48,940 nt of DNA from Marivita sp. XM-24bin2 (lineage in GTDB: Bacteria; Pseudomonadota; Alphaproteobacteria; Rhodobacterales; Rhodobacteraceae), in NCBI GenBank assembly GCA_003149565.1, contig QCWH01000017.1, positions 25,128 through 74,067 on the forward strand, written 5' to 3'. The notes beneath the pieces are model-generated. The model was not told the origin of the DNA and ran no database searches. It worked only from the letters and a program-made list of their open reading frames with translations. Made by a program: the position numbers and the translations under genes. Shown here piece after piece: positions 33,137 through 40,748 of this stretch; position 1 is the stretch's first letter; each line of letters starts with the position of its first letter.

Positions 33137-34267
33137 ATGAAAAAGCTTTTGATGGCCACGGCGGCCTTGGCGCTTGGCGCAACATCCACCTTTGCAGAAA
33201 CGAAAATCGGGATGATCACCACACTGTCCGGCGGTGGTGCTGGCCTTGGCATCGACGTCCGGGACGGCTTCATGTTGGCCATCGAACAATCGGGCCGGGA
33301 CGACATCGAGGTTGTTATCGAAGATGACCAGCGCAAGCCAGATATCGCGGTGCAACTCGCTGACAAGATGGTCCAATCCGAGCGCGTTGACATTCTGACC
33401 GGTATCATCTGGTCGAACCTCGCGATGGCGGTGATCCCAAGCGTCACAGCGCAGGGCAAGTTCTACCTGTCGCCCAATGCTGGTCCCTCAGCGCTCGCAG
33501 GTCAGGGCTGCCACGAGAACTATTTCAATGTGGCGTGGCAAAACGACAACCTGCACGAAGCGGCGGGCGCCTATGCAAATTCGGCGGGCTATTCCAACAG
33601 CTTCATCCTCGCCCCCAACTACCCGGCGGGTCAGGACGCTCTCACCGGCTACAAGCGTACCTTTGCAGGAGAGCTTGCAGGTGAGGTCTATACCCAGTTG
33701 GGTCAGACCGACTACGCCGCCGAAATAGCGCAGATCCGCGCATCGGGTGCTGACAGCGTGTTCTTCTTCCTGCCCGGCGGGATGGGAATTTCCTTTCTCA
33801 AGCAATATGCCGACAGCGGCGTCGATCTGCCGGTCGTTGGCCCGGCGTTCAGCTTTGACCAGGGCATCCTGCAAGCGGTGGGCGATGCCGCCCTTGGTGT
33901 GGTGAACACAAGCCAGTGGAACAAGGACATCGACAACCCGACCAATGCCGCCTTTGTCGAAAGCTTCCAGGCGGAATACGGGCGTTTGCCGTCGCTCTAT
34001 GCAAGCCAGGGCTTTGACACAGCGAACCTGATCCTGTCGGCACTGGACAAGGCCGAAGTGTCGGACGCGGATGCCTTCCGCGAAGCGCTGCGGGCGGCTG
34101 ATTTCGACAGCACCCGGGGGGAGTTCAAGTTCGGTCCGAACCACCACCCGATCCAGACGATCTATGCGCGTGAGGTCATCAAGGAAGGCGATGTCTTTAC
34201 CAACAAGATCATTGGCACGGCACTTGAAAACCAAGCGGATGTCTACGCTGCTGACTGCAAAATGTAA
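33137..34267 (+). CDS. Periplasmic binding protein, Liv/aromatic-type ABC importer
   Basis: This type I periplasmic binding protein of 376 aa is of the LivJ/branched-chain amino acid family, a group that in this lineage also includes aromatic-acid, amide and urea receptors. The signal peptide MKKLLMATAALALGATSTFAE is probably cut after Phe-Ala (residue 20). The mature start TKIGMITTLSGGGAGLGID is typical. ATG 33137 has GGGGAG about 6 bases ahead; the longer frame from 32948 begins inside the upstream palindrome and is not used. Four cysteine-poor lobes and a C-terminal Cys (AADCKM) are seen; the family usually ends the same way. It is the first gene of the importer operon. Confidence 0.93.
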   Translation: MKKLLMATAALALGATSTFAETKIGMITTLSGGGAGLGIDVRDGFMLAIEQSGRDDIEVVIEDDQRKPDIAVQLADKMVQSERVDILTGIIWSNLAMAVIPSVTAQGKFYLSPNAGPSALAGQGCHENYFNVAWQNDNLHEAAGAYANSAGYSNSFILAPNYPAGQDALTGYKRTFAGELAGEVYTQLGQTDYAAEIAQIRASGADSVFFFLPGGMGISFLKQYADSGVDLPVVGPAFSFDQGILQAVGDAALGVVNTSQWNKDIDNPTNAAFVESFQAEYGRLPSLYASQGFDTANLILSALDKAEVSDADAFREALRAADFDSTRGEFKFGPNHHPIQTIYAREVIKEGDVFTNKIIGTALENQADVYAADCKM

Positions 34268-34280
34268 GACATAACACGGC

Positions 34281-34303
34281 GTGCCGGGGCCCTGCCCCGG
34301 CAC
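34281..34303 (+). terminator. Intercistronic GC-rich hairpin after the Liv-type binding-protein gene
   Basis: A perfect 10-bp stem GTGCCGGGGC / GCCCCGGCAC with a CCT loop lies in the 54-base gap before the LivH-type permease gene. It is followed by ATCGGGTTTC, without a proper T-run. The GCCGGGGC/GCCCCGGC core is identical to the hairpin behind dctP. Confidence 0.7.
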
Positions 34304-34321
34304 ATCGGGTTTCGGGCAGGC

Positions 34322-35242
34322 ATGTCGACACTTCTGATCATCGAGCAGGTCCTCAACGGACTGCAATTTGGCGTCATGCTGTTTCTTATGGCAGCGGGGC
34401 TGACGCTTATCTTTGGTGTGATGGGCTTGATTAACCTCGCACATGGGTCGCTTTACATGATCGGCGCCTTTGCCGCCGCCGCCGTGGCGGGCGCAACGGG
34501 TTCGTTTGTGTTGGCTCTGGCCGCCGCTTTGGCCGTGGCCGCCATCGCCGGGGCGCTGATCGAGATGACGGTGATCCGAAGGCTTTATGGCAAGGCGCAT
34601 CTGGATCAGGTGCTGGCGACCTTCGCGCTCATCCTGATCTTTTCCGAAGGGACGCGTTGGCTCTTCGGGTCTTTCCCACTCTTTCTTGATATTCCCGATT
34701 ACCTCTCTGGCCCCGTCACCCTGCCCGGCGGCATCCAGTATCCGCTCTACCGTCTGACGCTGATCGCTGTGGGCCTTCTGGTCGGACTGGGGCTTTGGGC
34801 GCTGATCGAACGCACGCGCATCGGCATCCAGATCCGCGCGGGCGAGAATGACCGCGAGATGATCGCCGCACTGGGAGTGGATATCCGCCTGCTCTACACG
34901 CTGGTCTTTGCCATCGGCGCAGCACTGGCGGGACTGGCCGGCGCGCTCGTGGGCGCAATCCAGTCGGTGCAGGTGGGCATGGGAGAACCTGTGCTGATCC
35001 TTGCCTTCGTGGTGATCGTGATCGGCGGAATCGGGTCGATCAAAGGCGCGTTCATCGGCGCGCTTTTGGTTGGGCTGACCGACACGCTGGGCGGGATCTT
35101 CCTGCCGGAACTGTTCAAACTGTTCATGGAGCCGGGGGCGGCAACACAGACCGGATCGGCGTTGGCCTCCATGGCGATCTACATCCTGATGAGCCTTGTG
35201 CTGATCTGGCGGCCCACCGGCTTGTTCGGAGCGCGCGCATGA
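34322..35242 (+). CDS. livH: ABC transporter permease, LivH type
   Basis: This is a membrane subunit of the branched-chain-type importer, 306 aa with about eight helices. Typical segments are GLTLIFGVMGLINLAHGSLYM near the N-terminus (read as two halves around GVMG), RIGIQIRAGENDREMIAALGVD, which is the cytoplasmic coupling region, and FVVIVIGGIGSIKGAFIGALL. It overlaps the LivM-type gene by 4 bases (ATGA). It has no separate regulatory sequence. Confidence 0.95.
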   Translation: MSTLLIIEQVLNGLQFGVMLFLMAAGLTLIFGVMGLINLAHGSLYMIGAFAAAAVAGATGSFVLALAAALAVAAIAGALIEMTVIRRLYGKAHLDQVLATFALILIFSEGTRWLFGSFPLFLDIPDYLSGPVTLPGGIQYPLYRLTLIAVGLLVGLGLWALIERTRIGIQIRAGENDREMIAALGVDIRLLYTLVFAIGAALAGLAGALVGAIQSVQVGMGEPVLILAFVVIVIGGIGSIKGAFIGALLVGLTDTLGGIFLPELFKLFMEPGAATQTGSALASMAIYILMSLVLIWRPTGLFGARA

Positions 35243-36222
35243 TCCCCGAACGTTTGGTCAACTGGATTGTGTTCGCTGGTCTTCTGGCGGTACCTCTCTG
35301 GGCAATTGTCGTCGATGAGCCGTTCACGATTACCCTTGTCACCCGCGCGGTGATCCTTGCGATTGCCGCCGTGGGTCTGAACATCGCGCTTGGCATCGGC
35401 GGGCTGGTCAGCCTTGGGCATGCGGTGTTCTTTGGCATTGGCGGCTATGCGATGGGCATCCTTGCTTACCATGCGCAGACCTATACCTCGCTTGATCTCT
35501 TAGGGATGAGCCTTGCGGGCACCAAGTCCATGCCAATCATCTGGCTGGTGGCGGTGGTCATGTCCGCCCTTGCCGCGTGGATCATCGGGCTGCTGAGCCT
35601 GCGCACCTCGGGTGTCTATTTCATCATGATCACCCTCGCCTTCGGCCAGATGTTCTACTACTTTGCCATTTCCTGGAGCACTTATGGCGGCGAAGACGGG
35701 CTGTCGATCTATGTGCGCAACGGTTTTCCCGGACTGAACACGCTGGTGCCGATCCAGTTCTTCGGACTGTGCTTTGTGCTGCTCTGCATTGTGCTGTTCC
35801 TGAACGCCCGGCTCCAGAATGCGCCTTTCGGGTTGGCGTTGAACGCCGCCCGCCAGGTGCCGACGCGGGTTGAGACGGTCGGCCTGAACCCGATGCGGCT
35901 CAAGCTGGTCGCGTTTGTGATCTCGGGCGCAGTCACGGGCTTGGCAGGAGCGCTTTTTGCCGATCTCAACCGGTTCGTGTCGCCGACCATGTTCAGCTGG
36001 CAACTCTCGGGCGAATTGATTGTGCTGATCATCATCGGCGGGGTTGGGCGGCTTTATGGCCCCGTCGTCGGCGCTTGTCTGTTTCTCGCGCTGGAGCATT
36101 GGCTGGGCGCGTTGACCGAGTTCTGGCACGTCTATCTGGGACTGATCCTGCTCGCGATCGTGCTTTTTGCGCGTGGTGGGATCATCGGTCTATTAACCGG
36201 CAAGGAGGGTGCGCATGTCTGA
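35239..36222 (+). CDS. livM: ABC transporter permease, LivM type
   Basis: This is the second membrane subunit, 327 aa. It has the family motifs AVGLNIALGIGGLVSLGHAVFFGIGGYA (N-terminal third, partly quoted), LRTSGVYFIMITLAFGQM and NAARQVPTRVETVGLNPMRLKL, the coupling loop. IIIGGVGRLYGPVVGA is the conserved segment near the C-terminus. The start overlaps livH by 4 bases and the end overlaps the ATPase gene. The loop sequence NAARQVPTRVETVG departs slightly from the usual ENExRAxxxG pattern, which may reflect subfamily. Confidence 0.94.
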   Translation: MIPERLVNWIVFAGLLAVPLWAIVVDEPFTITLVTRAVILAIAAVGLNIALGIGGLVSLGHAVFFGIGGYAMGILAYHAQTYTSLDLLGMSLAGTKSMPIIWLVAVVMSALAAWIIGLLSLRTSGVYFIMITLAFGQMFYYFAISWSTYGGEDGLSIYVRNGFPGLNTLVPIQFFGLCFVLLCIVLFLNARLQNAPFGLALNAARQVPTRVETVGLNPMRLKLVAFVISGAVTGLAGALFADLNRFVSPTMFSWQLSGELIVLIIIGGVGRLYGPVVGACLFLALEHWLGALTEFWHVYLGLILLAIVLFARGGIIGLLTGKEGAHV

Positions 36223-36964
36223 GCCAATCCTTGCCACACGCAATCTGCGCAAGAATTTCGGCGCTTTGGCCGCAACAGACGATGTGTCCATCGACCTGCG
36301 CGCAGGGGAAATCCACGCGATCATCGGTCCCAATGGCGCGGGCAAGTCGACACTGATCGCGCAGATCTGCGGGGGGCTCAGGCCAGATTCAGGCTCGGTG
36401 CATCTTTTGGGGCGCGACGTGACGCAGGACAGCACGCAGGGGCGCGCGCAAGCCGGGTTGGGACGCACGTTCCAGATCTCGGCACTGGCGATGGAAGACA
36501 GCGTTCTGGAAAACGTCGTGCTGGGCGCTTTGGGCGCGTCGGGCAATCCGTGGCGTTTCTGGTCGCGGGCGCTGTCGGACACGTCGCTGACCTCAAAGGC
36601 CGAAGCGGCGCTGGAGCGTATCGGGCTGATCGAGCACCGGCATACGCGTTGTGCCGAGCTGTCCCATGGGCAACGACGTCAGCTTGAGGTCGCGGTGGCG
36701 TTGACGCTGACGCCCAAGGCCTTTGTCATGGACGAACCGATGGCCGGGCTTGGGGCGGAAGGATCAAAACTGCTGACGGCGTTCCTTGACAAACTCAGGG
36801 CCGAAGCACCGATCCTGCTGGTGGAACACGACATGGACGCGGTCTTTGCCCTCGCCGACCGTATCAGCGTGCTGGTTTACGGACAGGTGATCGCCTCCGG
36901 AACGGTCGAGGAGATCAAGTCGAGCCGCGCCGTGCGCGAGGCCTATCTGGGGGAAGAGGCGTGA
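36215..36964 (+). CDS. livG: ABC transporter ATPase, LivG type
   Basis: This is the first ATPase of the Liv-type importer, 249 aa. Walker A is GPNGAGKST (residues 38-46) and GRTFQISALAMEDSVLENVVLG is the typical post-Walker region. The signature is LSHGQRRQLEVAVAL and Walker B AFVMDEPMAGLG, with switch His in LVEHDMDAVF. I chose ATG 36215 over GTG 36209 because the GGAGGG site at 36204-36208 would otherwise overlap the start. It overlaps livM by 8 bases and livF by 4 (GTGA). Confidence 0.95.
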   Translation: MSEPILATRNLRKNFGALAATDDVSIDLRAGEIHAIIGPNGAGKSTLIAQICGGLRPDSGSVHLLGRDVTQDSTQGRAQAGLGRTFQISALAMEDSVLENVVLGALGASGNPWRFWSRALSDTSLTSKAEAALERIGLIEHRHTRCAELSHGQRRQLEVAVALTLTPKAFVMDEPMAGLGAEGSKLLTAFLDKLRAEAPILLVEHDMDAVFALADRISVLVYGQVIASGTVEEIKSSRAVREAYLGEEA

Positions 36965-37647
36965 CGCTGCTGTCGGTCGAAAACCTGACCGCCCGCTATG
37001 GCGTGGCACAGGTGCTGTTTGGTGTGACACTGGACGTGGCCGAAGGCGAGGTCGTCGCACTCATGGGCCGTAACGGCATGGGCAAGACGACAACCGTCAA
37101 GGCGATCTGCCGGATGATCGCGTCGGACGGCGGGTTGAGCTTTGGCGGACACTGCCTGCACGGTCTGCCCAGCCACAAGGTTGCGCGTCTTGGCATCGGA
37201 CTTGCCCCGGAAGGACGGCGTTGTTTCCGCGACCTGACGGTAGAGGAAAACCTGATCGCGGCTGCGCGACCCGGCGACTGGACCCTCAAGAAAATTGCCG
37301 ACCTTTTCCCGCGACTTGGCGAACGCAGACACCAACGCGCGGCCTCACTTTCTGGTGGTGAACAGCAGATGCTGGCAATCGGGCGTGCGCTGATGACAAA
37401 CCCGCGCCTGTTGGTCCTGGACGAAGCGACCGAAGGGTTGGCTCCGATCATCCGACAAGAAATCTGGTCCGCCATTGCGCGCCTCAAGCGAGAGACCGGA
37501 ACAGCGATCCTGCTGGTCGATAAATCGGTGCGCGAGTTAGCACAGGTATCCGACCGGGCCGTAATCCTCGCGCGTGGCGAAACGGCATGGTCCGGAACTT
37601 TCGACGAGATGACGCCAGAAGTGTCAAACGCCTATGTTGGGGTCTGA
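36961..37647 (+). CDS. livF: ABC transporter ATPase, LivF type
   Basis: This is the second ATPase of the importer, 228 aa, starting at GTG that overlaps the livG stop. Walker A is GRNGMGKTTT, the Q-loop region LGIGLAPEGRRCFRDLTVEENL, the signature LSGGEQQMLAIGRAL and Walker B LLVLDEATEGLAP. The switch position reads LLVDKSVREL: Lys-Ser replaces the usual His/Gln-Asn region found in LivF proteins (VEQNxxxAL), a common variation in this group. It completes the five-gene transporter. I saw no strong terminator after it. Confidence 0.93.
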   Translation: MTLLSVENLTARYGVAQVLFGVTLDVAEGEVVALMGRNGMGKTTTVKAICRMIASDGGLSFGGHCLHGLPSHKVARLGIGLAPEGRRCFRDLTVEENLIAAARPGDWTLKKIADLFPRLGERRHQRAASLSGGEQQMLAIGRALMTNPRLLVLDEATEGLAPIIRQEIWSAIARLKRETGTAILLVDKSVRELAQVSDRAVILARGETAWSGTFDEMTPEVSNAYVGV

Positions 37648-37983
37648 CCATAGGATCGACGCCGAGATTAATCCTGTGCTCCTTAAGGACCATCAGTTGG
37701 GAATATCATCATAGGTTCCGCGAAAGTACTTCTTCGGAACAGAAAAGTAGACGTGTCCAGGTGACAACTCAAAGTTGATTTAAGAGAGTTCTGTGGACGC
37801 CTATCGCGATGATCCAGCGATTTCTGGTTCCGTGAAGCGCTTCGCTTTTAAACAGCGACTTATCCGGCAGCGTAGGAGCGGTTCGCGAACTCGAACAAAG
37901 GGAAGAGATCGCAGACCAATGCGATTGCTTCGAAGAAGACCTATGCGAGAAAGTTGGTGACGGCATAACCAGGCGGTTGGGGG
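37648..37983. other. Gene-poor spacer after the Liv operon
   Basis: No intact gene is seen. A short inverted repeat GTTCCG / CGGAAC lies at 37715-37740. A stretch around 37813-37850 reads SDFWFREALRF in one frame, faintly like the YDADWFREAL segment of IS5-type transposases. Base composition is lower in GC than the operons on both sides. The region fits with decayed insertion-sequence material. Confidence 0.4.
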
Positions 37984-38140
37984 AAACTCTATTTCTAAAA
38001 GTCCGCGAGCAGACGTCGTGTCGATAACAGATGTGTCCTGCGTGGCATTATCTTCATCACCCGCAATGGGTGACGCAGACAGCTTTAGCGTGTCGCCACA
38101 TAATATGCCGATCGGTCAGGTAATGACGCAAACTTGAACG
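37984..38140 (+). pseudogene. Remnant of IS5-family transposase (N-terminal part)
   Basis: One frame from 37984 to 38070 reads KLYF-stop-KSASRRRVDNRCVLRGIIF, followed by ITRNG and a stop. This matches the well-known IS5/IS427-type transposase opening (FFPKS...RVDDRRVLSGIIFVNRNG). After a frameshift, DADSFSVSPHN at about 38072-38105 resembles the following DAPxxYGPHK segment. Two stops, a frameshift and loss of the rest show a dead fragment. The rest of 38141-38219 shows nothing recognisable. Confidence 0.6.
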
Positions 38141-38219
38141 GAGTTCACCTTAAACGCAGAAACTAACGAGAGCAGCGAAAAAACAATGCGAATTTGCGGT
38201 GTCACCAGACAAACTTCGG

Positions 38220-38600
38220 TTACTGCTTAAGGACTCCGCCGGAGTTCGGCATACCAGCGTTAATCCAGCTTTCTATCAAGGCAATCTGGTGCTCTGGCAA
38301 TGGGCGACTGAGAAAAGGCATGCGCGGAGTGCTTTCGCCACGCAAACGAAGGACAAGCTCACTTCCTGCAGCGTCGCCGGGCAATAAAACAACACCCCGC
38401 TCGCCTCCGGAAAGGGCGGCCGAATAATCGTCCAGCCGGAGACCTTTTGAAGCACCTGCCACCTTCGAGTGACACATAACGCATCGCGCGTTGAATATGG
38501 CGCTCACATCGACCCAATCCGGAGTTTCCTTATTCTCGGCATAGGCCGCAAGCGGCACCAGAAGCGCGGCGATTGAAAAGGGCAAACGAAGAGAGATCAT
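38220..38600 (-). CDS. Small periplasmic c-type cytochrome (PSCyt1-like)
   Basis: This is a 126-aa exported heme protein. The start at ATG 38600 (TGGAG upstream) gives a signal peptide MISLRLPFSIAALLVPLAAYA, cut near residue 21. The heme-binding motif CVMCH follows a DVSAIFNARC segment, and a possible axial Met lies in TPRMPFLSRPL. The pattern resembles the planctomycete-type cytochrome c domain (short CxxCH domain with LPEHQIALIESWINAGMP at the end). It probably carries electrons in the periplasm for an unknown partner. It is divergent from the secreted protein gene at 38772, sharing a 171-base promoter region. Confidence 0.83.
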   Translation of the reverse strand: MISLRLPFSIAALLVPLAAYAENKETPDWVDVSAIFNARCVMCHSKVAGASKGLRLDDYSAALSGGERGVVLLPGDAAGSELVLRLRGESTPRMPFLSRPLPEHQIALIESWINAGMPNSGGVLKQ

Positions 38601-38771
38601 TTCACTCCAAAGCTGCTGTGCGTTGTCGCATGAGCGACTCACAACCGTCTTTCATTATAGCCGAACCATCGGTCGAAGTTTGAAATTAAAGAAAATTGCC
38701 AGATTTCGTGGTAATGTTTTCATGCCGAAGTGAGTTTTGTGCTCGCCAAGCCCGGCAATTGGGAGGAACAA

Positions 38772-39350
38772 ATGAAGAAGACAGCAATTCTGGCAGTGCT
38801 CGCTGCCTTGGCACCGATATCGGTTTTGGCCGAGGACGTCGATCTTGAGGCTATGCGCGCAAGTGTCGAAAAATACAAGGATATCAATGTAGCACTTGCA
38901 GATGGTTACATCACACCTGACAACCACTGTGTTTCTGCAGCAGGAGAAGGGTTGCCTGCCGAACTGGGGGGAATGGGCATCCACTACATCCATCCGGCGA
39001 TGCTCAAAATCACTGGAACCGAGCCGCGAGTGAATGGTGAGTCGACCTACACCGATTGGTCACAACCCTCGATCCTGATCTACGAGCCGCAAGCGGACGG
39101 ATCACTCGAACTTGTGGCAGTCGAGAACCTTGTTTTTGAGGCTGCCTGGCAAGCCGCAGGAATGGCAGAAGCGCCCATGCTTAACGGTCGCATGTGGGAT
39201 CACATGGCCGATGACCCAAACACTTCTGGTGATGAAGCTCACGGGTTCATGCCTCACTACGATCAGCATGTCTGGCTATTCCGAGAAAACCCTTTGGGCA
39301 TGCTAATGCCGTTTAACCCGAACATAACCTGTGAGCATGCCAACAACTGA
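38772..39350 (+). CDS. Exported protein of unknown function with conserved-looking His/Cys residues
   Basis: I do not recognise the family securely. The 192-aa product has a signal peptide (MKKTAILAVLAALAPISVLAED, cut near residue 20) and ATG 38772 follows GGGAGGA. The mature part has short motifs rich in His: DNHCVSAAGEG, GMGIHYIHP, WDHMAD, DEAHGFMPHYDQHVWLF and NITCEHAN. The two Cys could form a disulfide, and the His residues could bind a metal; both are speculative. It is divergent from a small cytochrome c, so a periplasmic redox or metal-related role is imaginable but unproven. Confidence 0.7.
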   Translation: MKKTAILAVLAALAPISVLAEDVDLEAMRASVEKYKDINVALADGYITPDNHCVSAAGEGLPAELGGMGIHYIHPAMLKITGTEPRVNGESTYTDWSQPSILIYEPQADGSLELVAVENLVFEAAWQAAGMAEAPMLNGRMWDHMADDPNTSGDEAHGFMPHYDQHVWLFRENPLGMLMPFNPNITCEHANN

Positions 39351-39358
39351 ATATCTTG

Positions 39359-39431
39359 GGCGATGCGGGCGAGAAGAATTGAGACACTCAGTGCACCTCA
39401 ATATACCATCGACAGTCTCACTCGCATCGCC
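39359..39431 (+). repeat. Long-range stem-loop after exported-protein gene
   Basis: Outer arms GGCGATGCG (39359-39367) and CGCATCGCC (39423-39431) pair perfectly. Inner arms TGAGAC (39380-39385) and GTCTCA (39415-39420) also pair. It begins 8 bases after the stop codon of the exported-protein gene. No T-run follows. It could be a transcript end structure. The remaining sequence to 39545 should hold the AraC-gene promoter. Confidence 0.4.
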
Positions 39432-39545
39432 GATAGCAAAGCTGTGCGCAATTTGTCGACCCATTAAGGCCAAAACAGTGGATTGGACTGCATTGATCTG
39501 TAAGGTTGCAGGCTAATCTAGCTTGTATTCCATTCAGACAAACTT

Positions 39546-40550
39546 ATGCCTTCTGTTTCAATTATTATCGGTCAGTATTTTGCAGGCGCAGCCGGCTTTA
39601 CCCTGACGCCGGACGGAACCCTTCTGAGCGGCGACGAGACTCTTGAAAAATTTCCCGTCGAAAACGGCCGGATTACTGCAGAGTCCCATTACGAGATACT
39701 CGGCCTCGTGGCGGATACGGTGCCAGATCGTGCAGCGGTTTCTCTTCGCTATGCCAAAGCGATTGATATCGACAAAATTGGAACTCTCGCATTGGCCTGC
39801 AAAGCCGCGCCAAACGTGGACGGTGTGCTTCAACGAGTGGCGCGATATCAAACGCTGATTTCCGACAGTGTCCGCTATCATCTTGAGGTCGAGGGACAAT
39901 CAAAGTTTCTGCGCCAGGACGTGCTTAGAGGGTCAGGTCCGGGGCTGGTCTTTTCACCCGAAGCCGGATTGTCGGCGTTGTTCTGCCTAGTGGATCAGGT
40001 GGCTGCCGACCGGATCAAACCTGATCTGGTGACCTTTCGCCATTCACCACCGCGTGACGCGCAACTGTTTGATGCGTTTTTTGGCTGCACAGTAGAGTTC
40101 GGCGCAAAGGCCGATGGAATTCTTTTCTCTCAAGCCACCCTCGCCACCGAAAACAAGTTGGGTGATCGGGCGCTTTCGGAATTCTTGACATCGCACCTTG
40201 AGGCCGAACTTGAAAATTTCAAATCTGAGCCGCCACTTGTGCGCTCCACAAAAGACGAGATCGCGCGCACACTGAGCGAAGGCTTGCCAAAGATGGCCGA
40301 TGTCGCCCGCAGACTTGGTCTCAGTGTACGGTCTCTTCATAGACGCTTGGCCGACCACGGTGTGAGTTTCCAAACGCTGGCAGAAGAGACGCGACGCGAG
40401 ATAGCGCTCGGGATGCTTCGCGACGAAAACTGCCCGTTCTCCGAAATCGCTTTCCTTACGGGGTTTTCAGAACAAAGTGCATTCAACCGCGCGTTCAAGC
40501 GCTGGACAAACCAGACGCCCGCAAATTACCGTAAATCACTGCTGAATTAG
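39546..40550 (+). CDS. AraC-family transcriptional regulator
   Basis: This is an activator-type regulator of 334 aa. Residues about 1-220 form the N-terminal ligand/multimerisation domain of the Arabinose_bd type (VSLRYAKAIDIDKIGTLALACKAAP). Residues about 235-334 form the AraC DNA-binding domain with two helix-turn-helix motifs (MADVARRLGLSVRSLHRRL and FSEIAFLTGFSEQSAFNRAF) and the usual ending RWTNQTPANYRKS. AraC proteins bind two direct half-sites about 21 bases apart. Two such sites follow in this neighbourhood, one starting just 20 bases after its stop. It is therefore a good candidate to control the genes from 40656 to 42828. Confidence 0.92.
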   Translation: MPSVSIIIGQYFAGAAGFTLTPDGTLLSGDETLEKFPVENGRITAESHYEILGLVADTVPDRAAVSLRYAKAIDIDKIGTLALACKAAPNVDGVLQRVARYQTLISDSVRYHLEVEGQSKFLRQDVLRGSGPGLVFSPEAGLSALFCLVDQVAADRIKPDLVTFRHSPPRDAQLFDAFFGCTVEFGAKADGILFSQATLATENKLGDRALSEFLTSHLEAELENFKSEPPLVRSTKDEIARTLSEGLPKMADVARRLGLSVRSLHRRLADHGVSFQTLAEETRREIALGMLRDENCPFSEIAFLTGFSEQSAFNRAFKRWTNQTPANYRKSLLN

Positions 40551-40555
40551 CGAGC

Positions 40556-40625
40556 CTTTGGCCGCTGGGGTCAAGAGACTGGCAAGAGCTGTCAATATCC
40601 CGGCTGACTGAACCGCTATCCCTTG
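40556..40625 (+). promoter_or_regulatory. AraC-type promoter module, copy 1
   Basis: The half-sites GTCAAGA (40570) and GTCAATA (40591) lie 21 bases apart, which is AraC-type geometry. A CTATCC element (40616-40621) follows 18 bases later as a possible -10. This 70-base stretch aligns without gaps to 42464-42533 with 48 of 70 identical bases by my hand count. It precedes the small ORF at 40656 and the HAD-like gene. Confidence 0.6.
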
Positions 40626-40645
40626 GTCGAAATTCGAAACCAAGG
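40621..40645 (+). repeat. Palindrome overlapping the ribosome site, copy 1
   Basis: The arms CCTTGGT (40621-40627) and ACCAAGG (40639-40645) flank an inner CGAA/TTCG pairing. The 3' arm contains the AAGGAG ribosome site of the small ORF at 40656. A matching element, CCCTTG / CAAGGG, lies in front of the gene at 42562. It could be an RNA switch or a DNA-binding dyad. Confidence 0.55.
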
Positions 40646-40655
40646 AGTATGATCC

Positions 40656-40748
40656 ATGCAGAACAAAGTTTTGGGAATTTTTAGCTCCGGGCCATGTGGC
40701 TTCGGTCGGGCAGTTTCTTTTCGTGTGCACGATCGGTGGTCGTCATGA
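40656..40748 (+). CDS. Small ORF (30 aa) translationally coupled to the HAD-like gene
   Basis: This is a short ORF reading MQNKVLGIFSSGPCGFGRAV and ten more residues. It is preceded by AAGGAG about 9 bases upstream, and its TGA overlaps the ATG of the next gene (ATGA). It may be a leader peptide that couples translation, or the stump of a duplicated exported-protein gene: the second promoter copy also drives a gene starting ATGCAG. Its sequence matches no family I know. Existence as a functional peptide is uncertain. Confidence 0.4.
   Translation: MQNKVLGIFSSGPCGFGRAVSFRVHDRWSS

Noticed and set aside
37769-37966. 65-aa minus-strand ORF in the spacer
   Set aside because: No ribosome site, low-complexity Ser-rich sequence, within decayed IS material.
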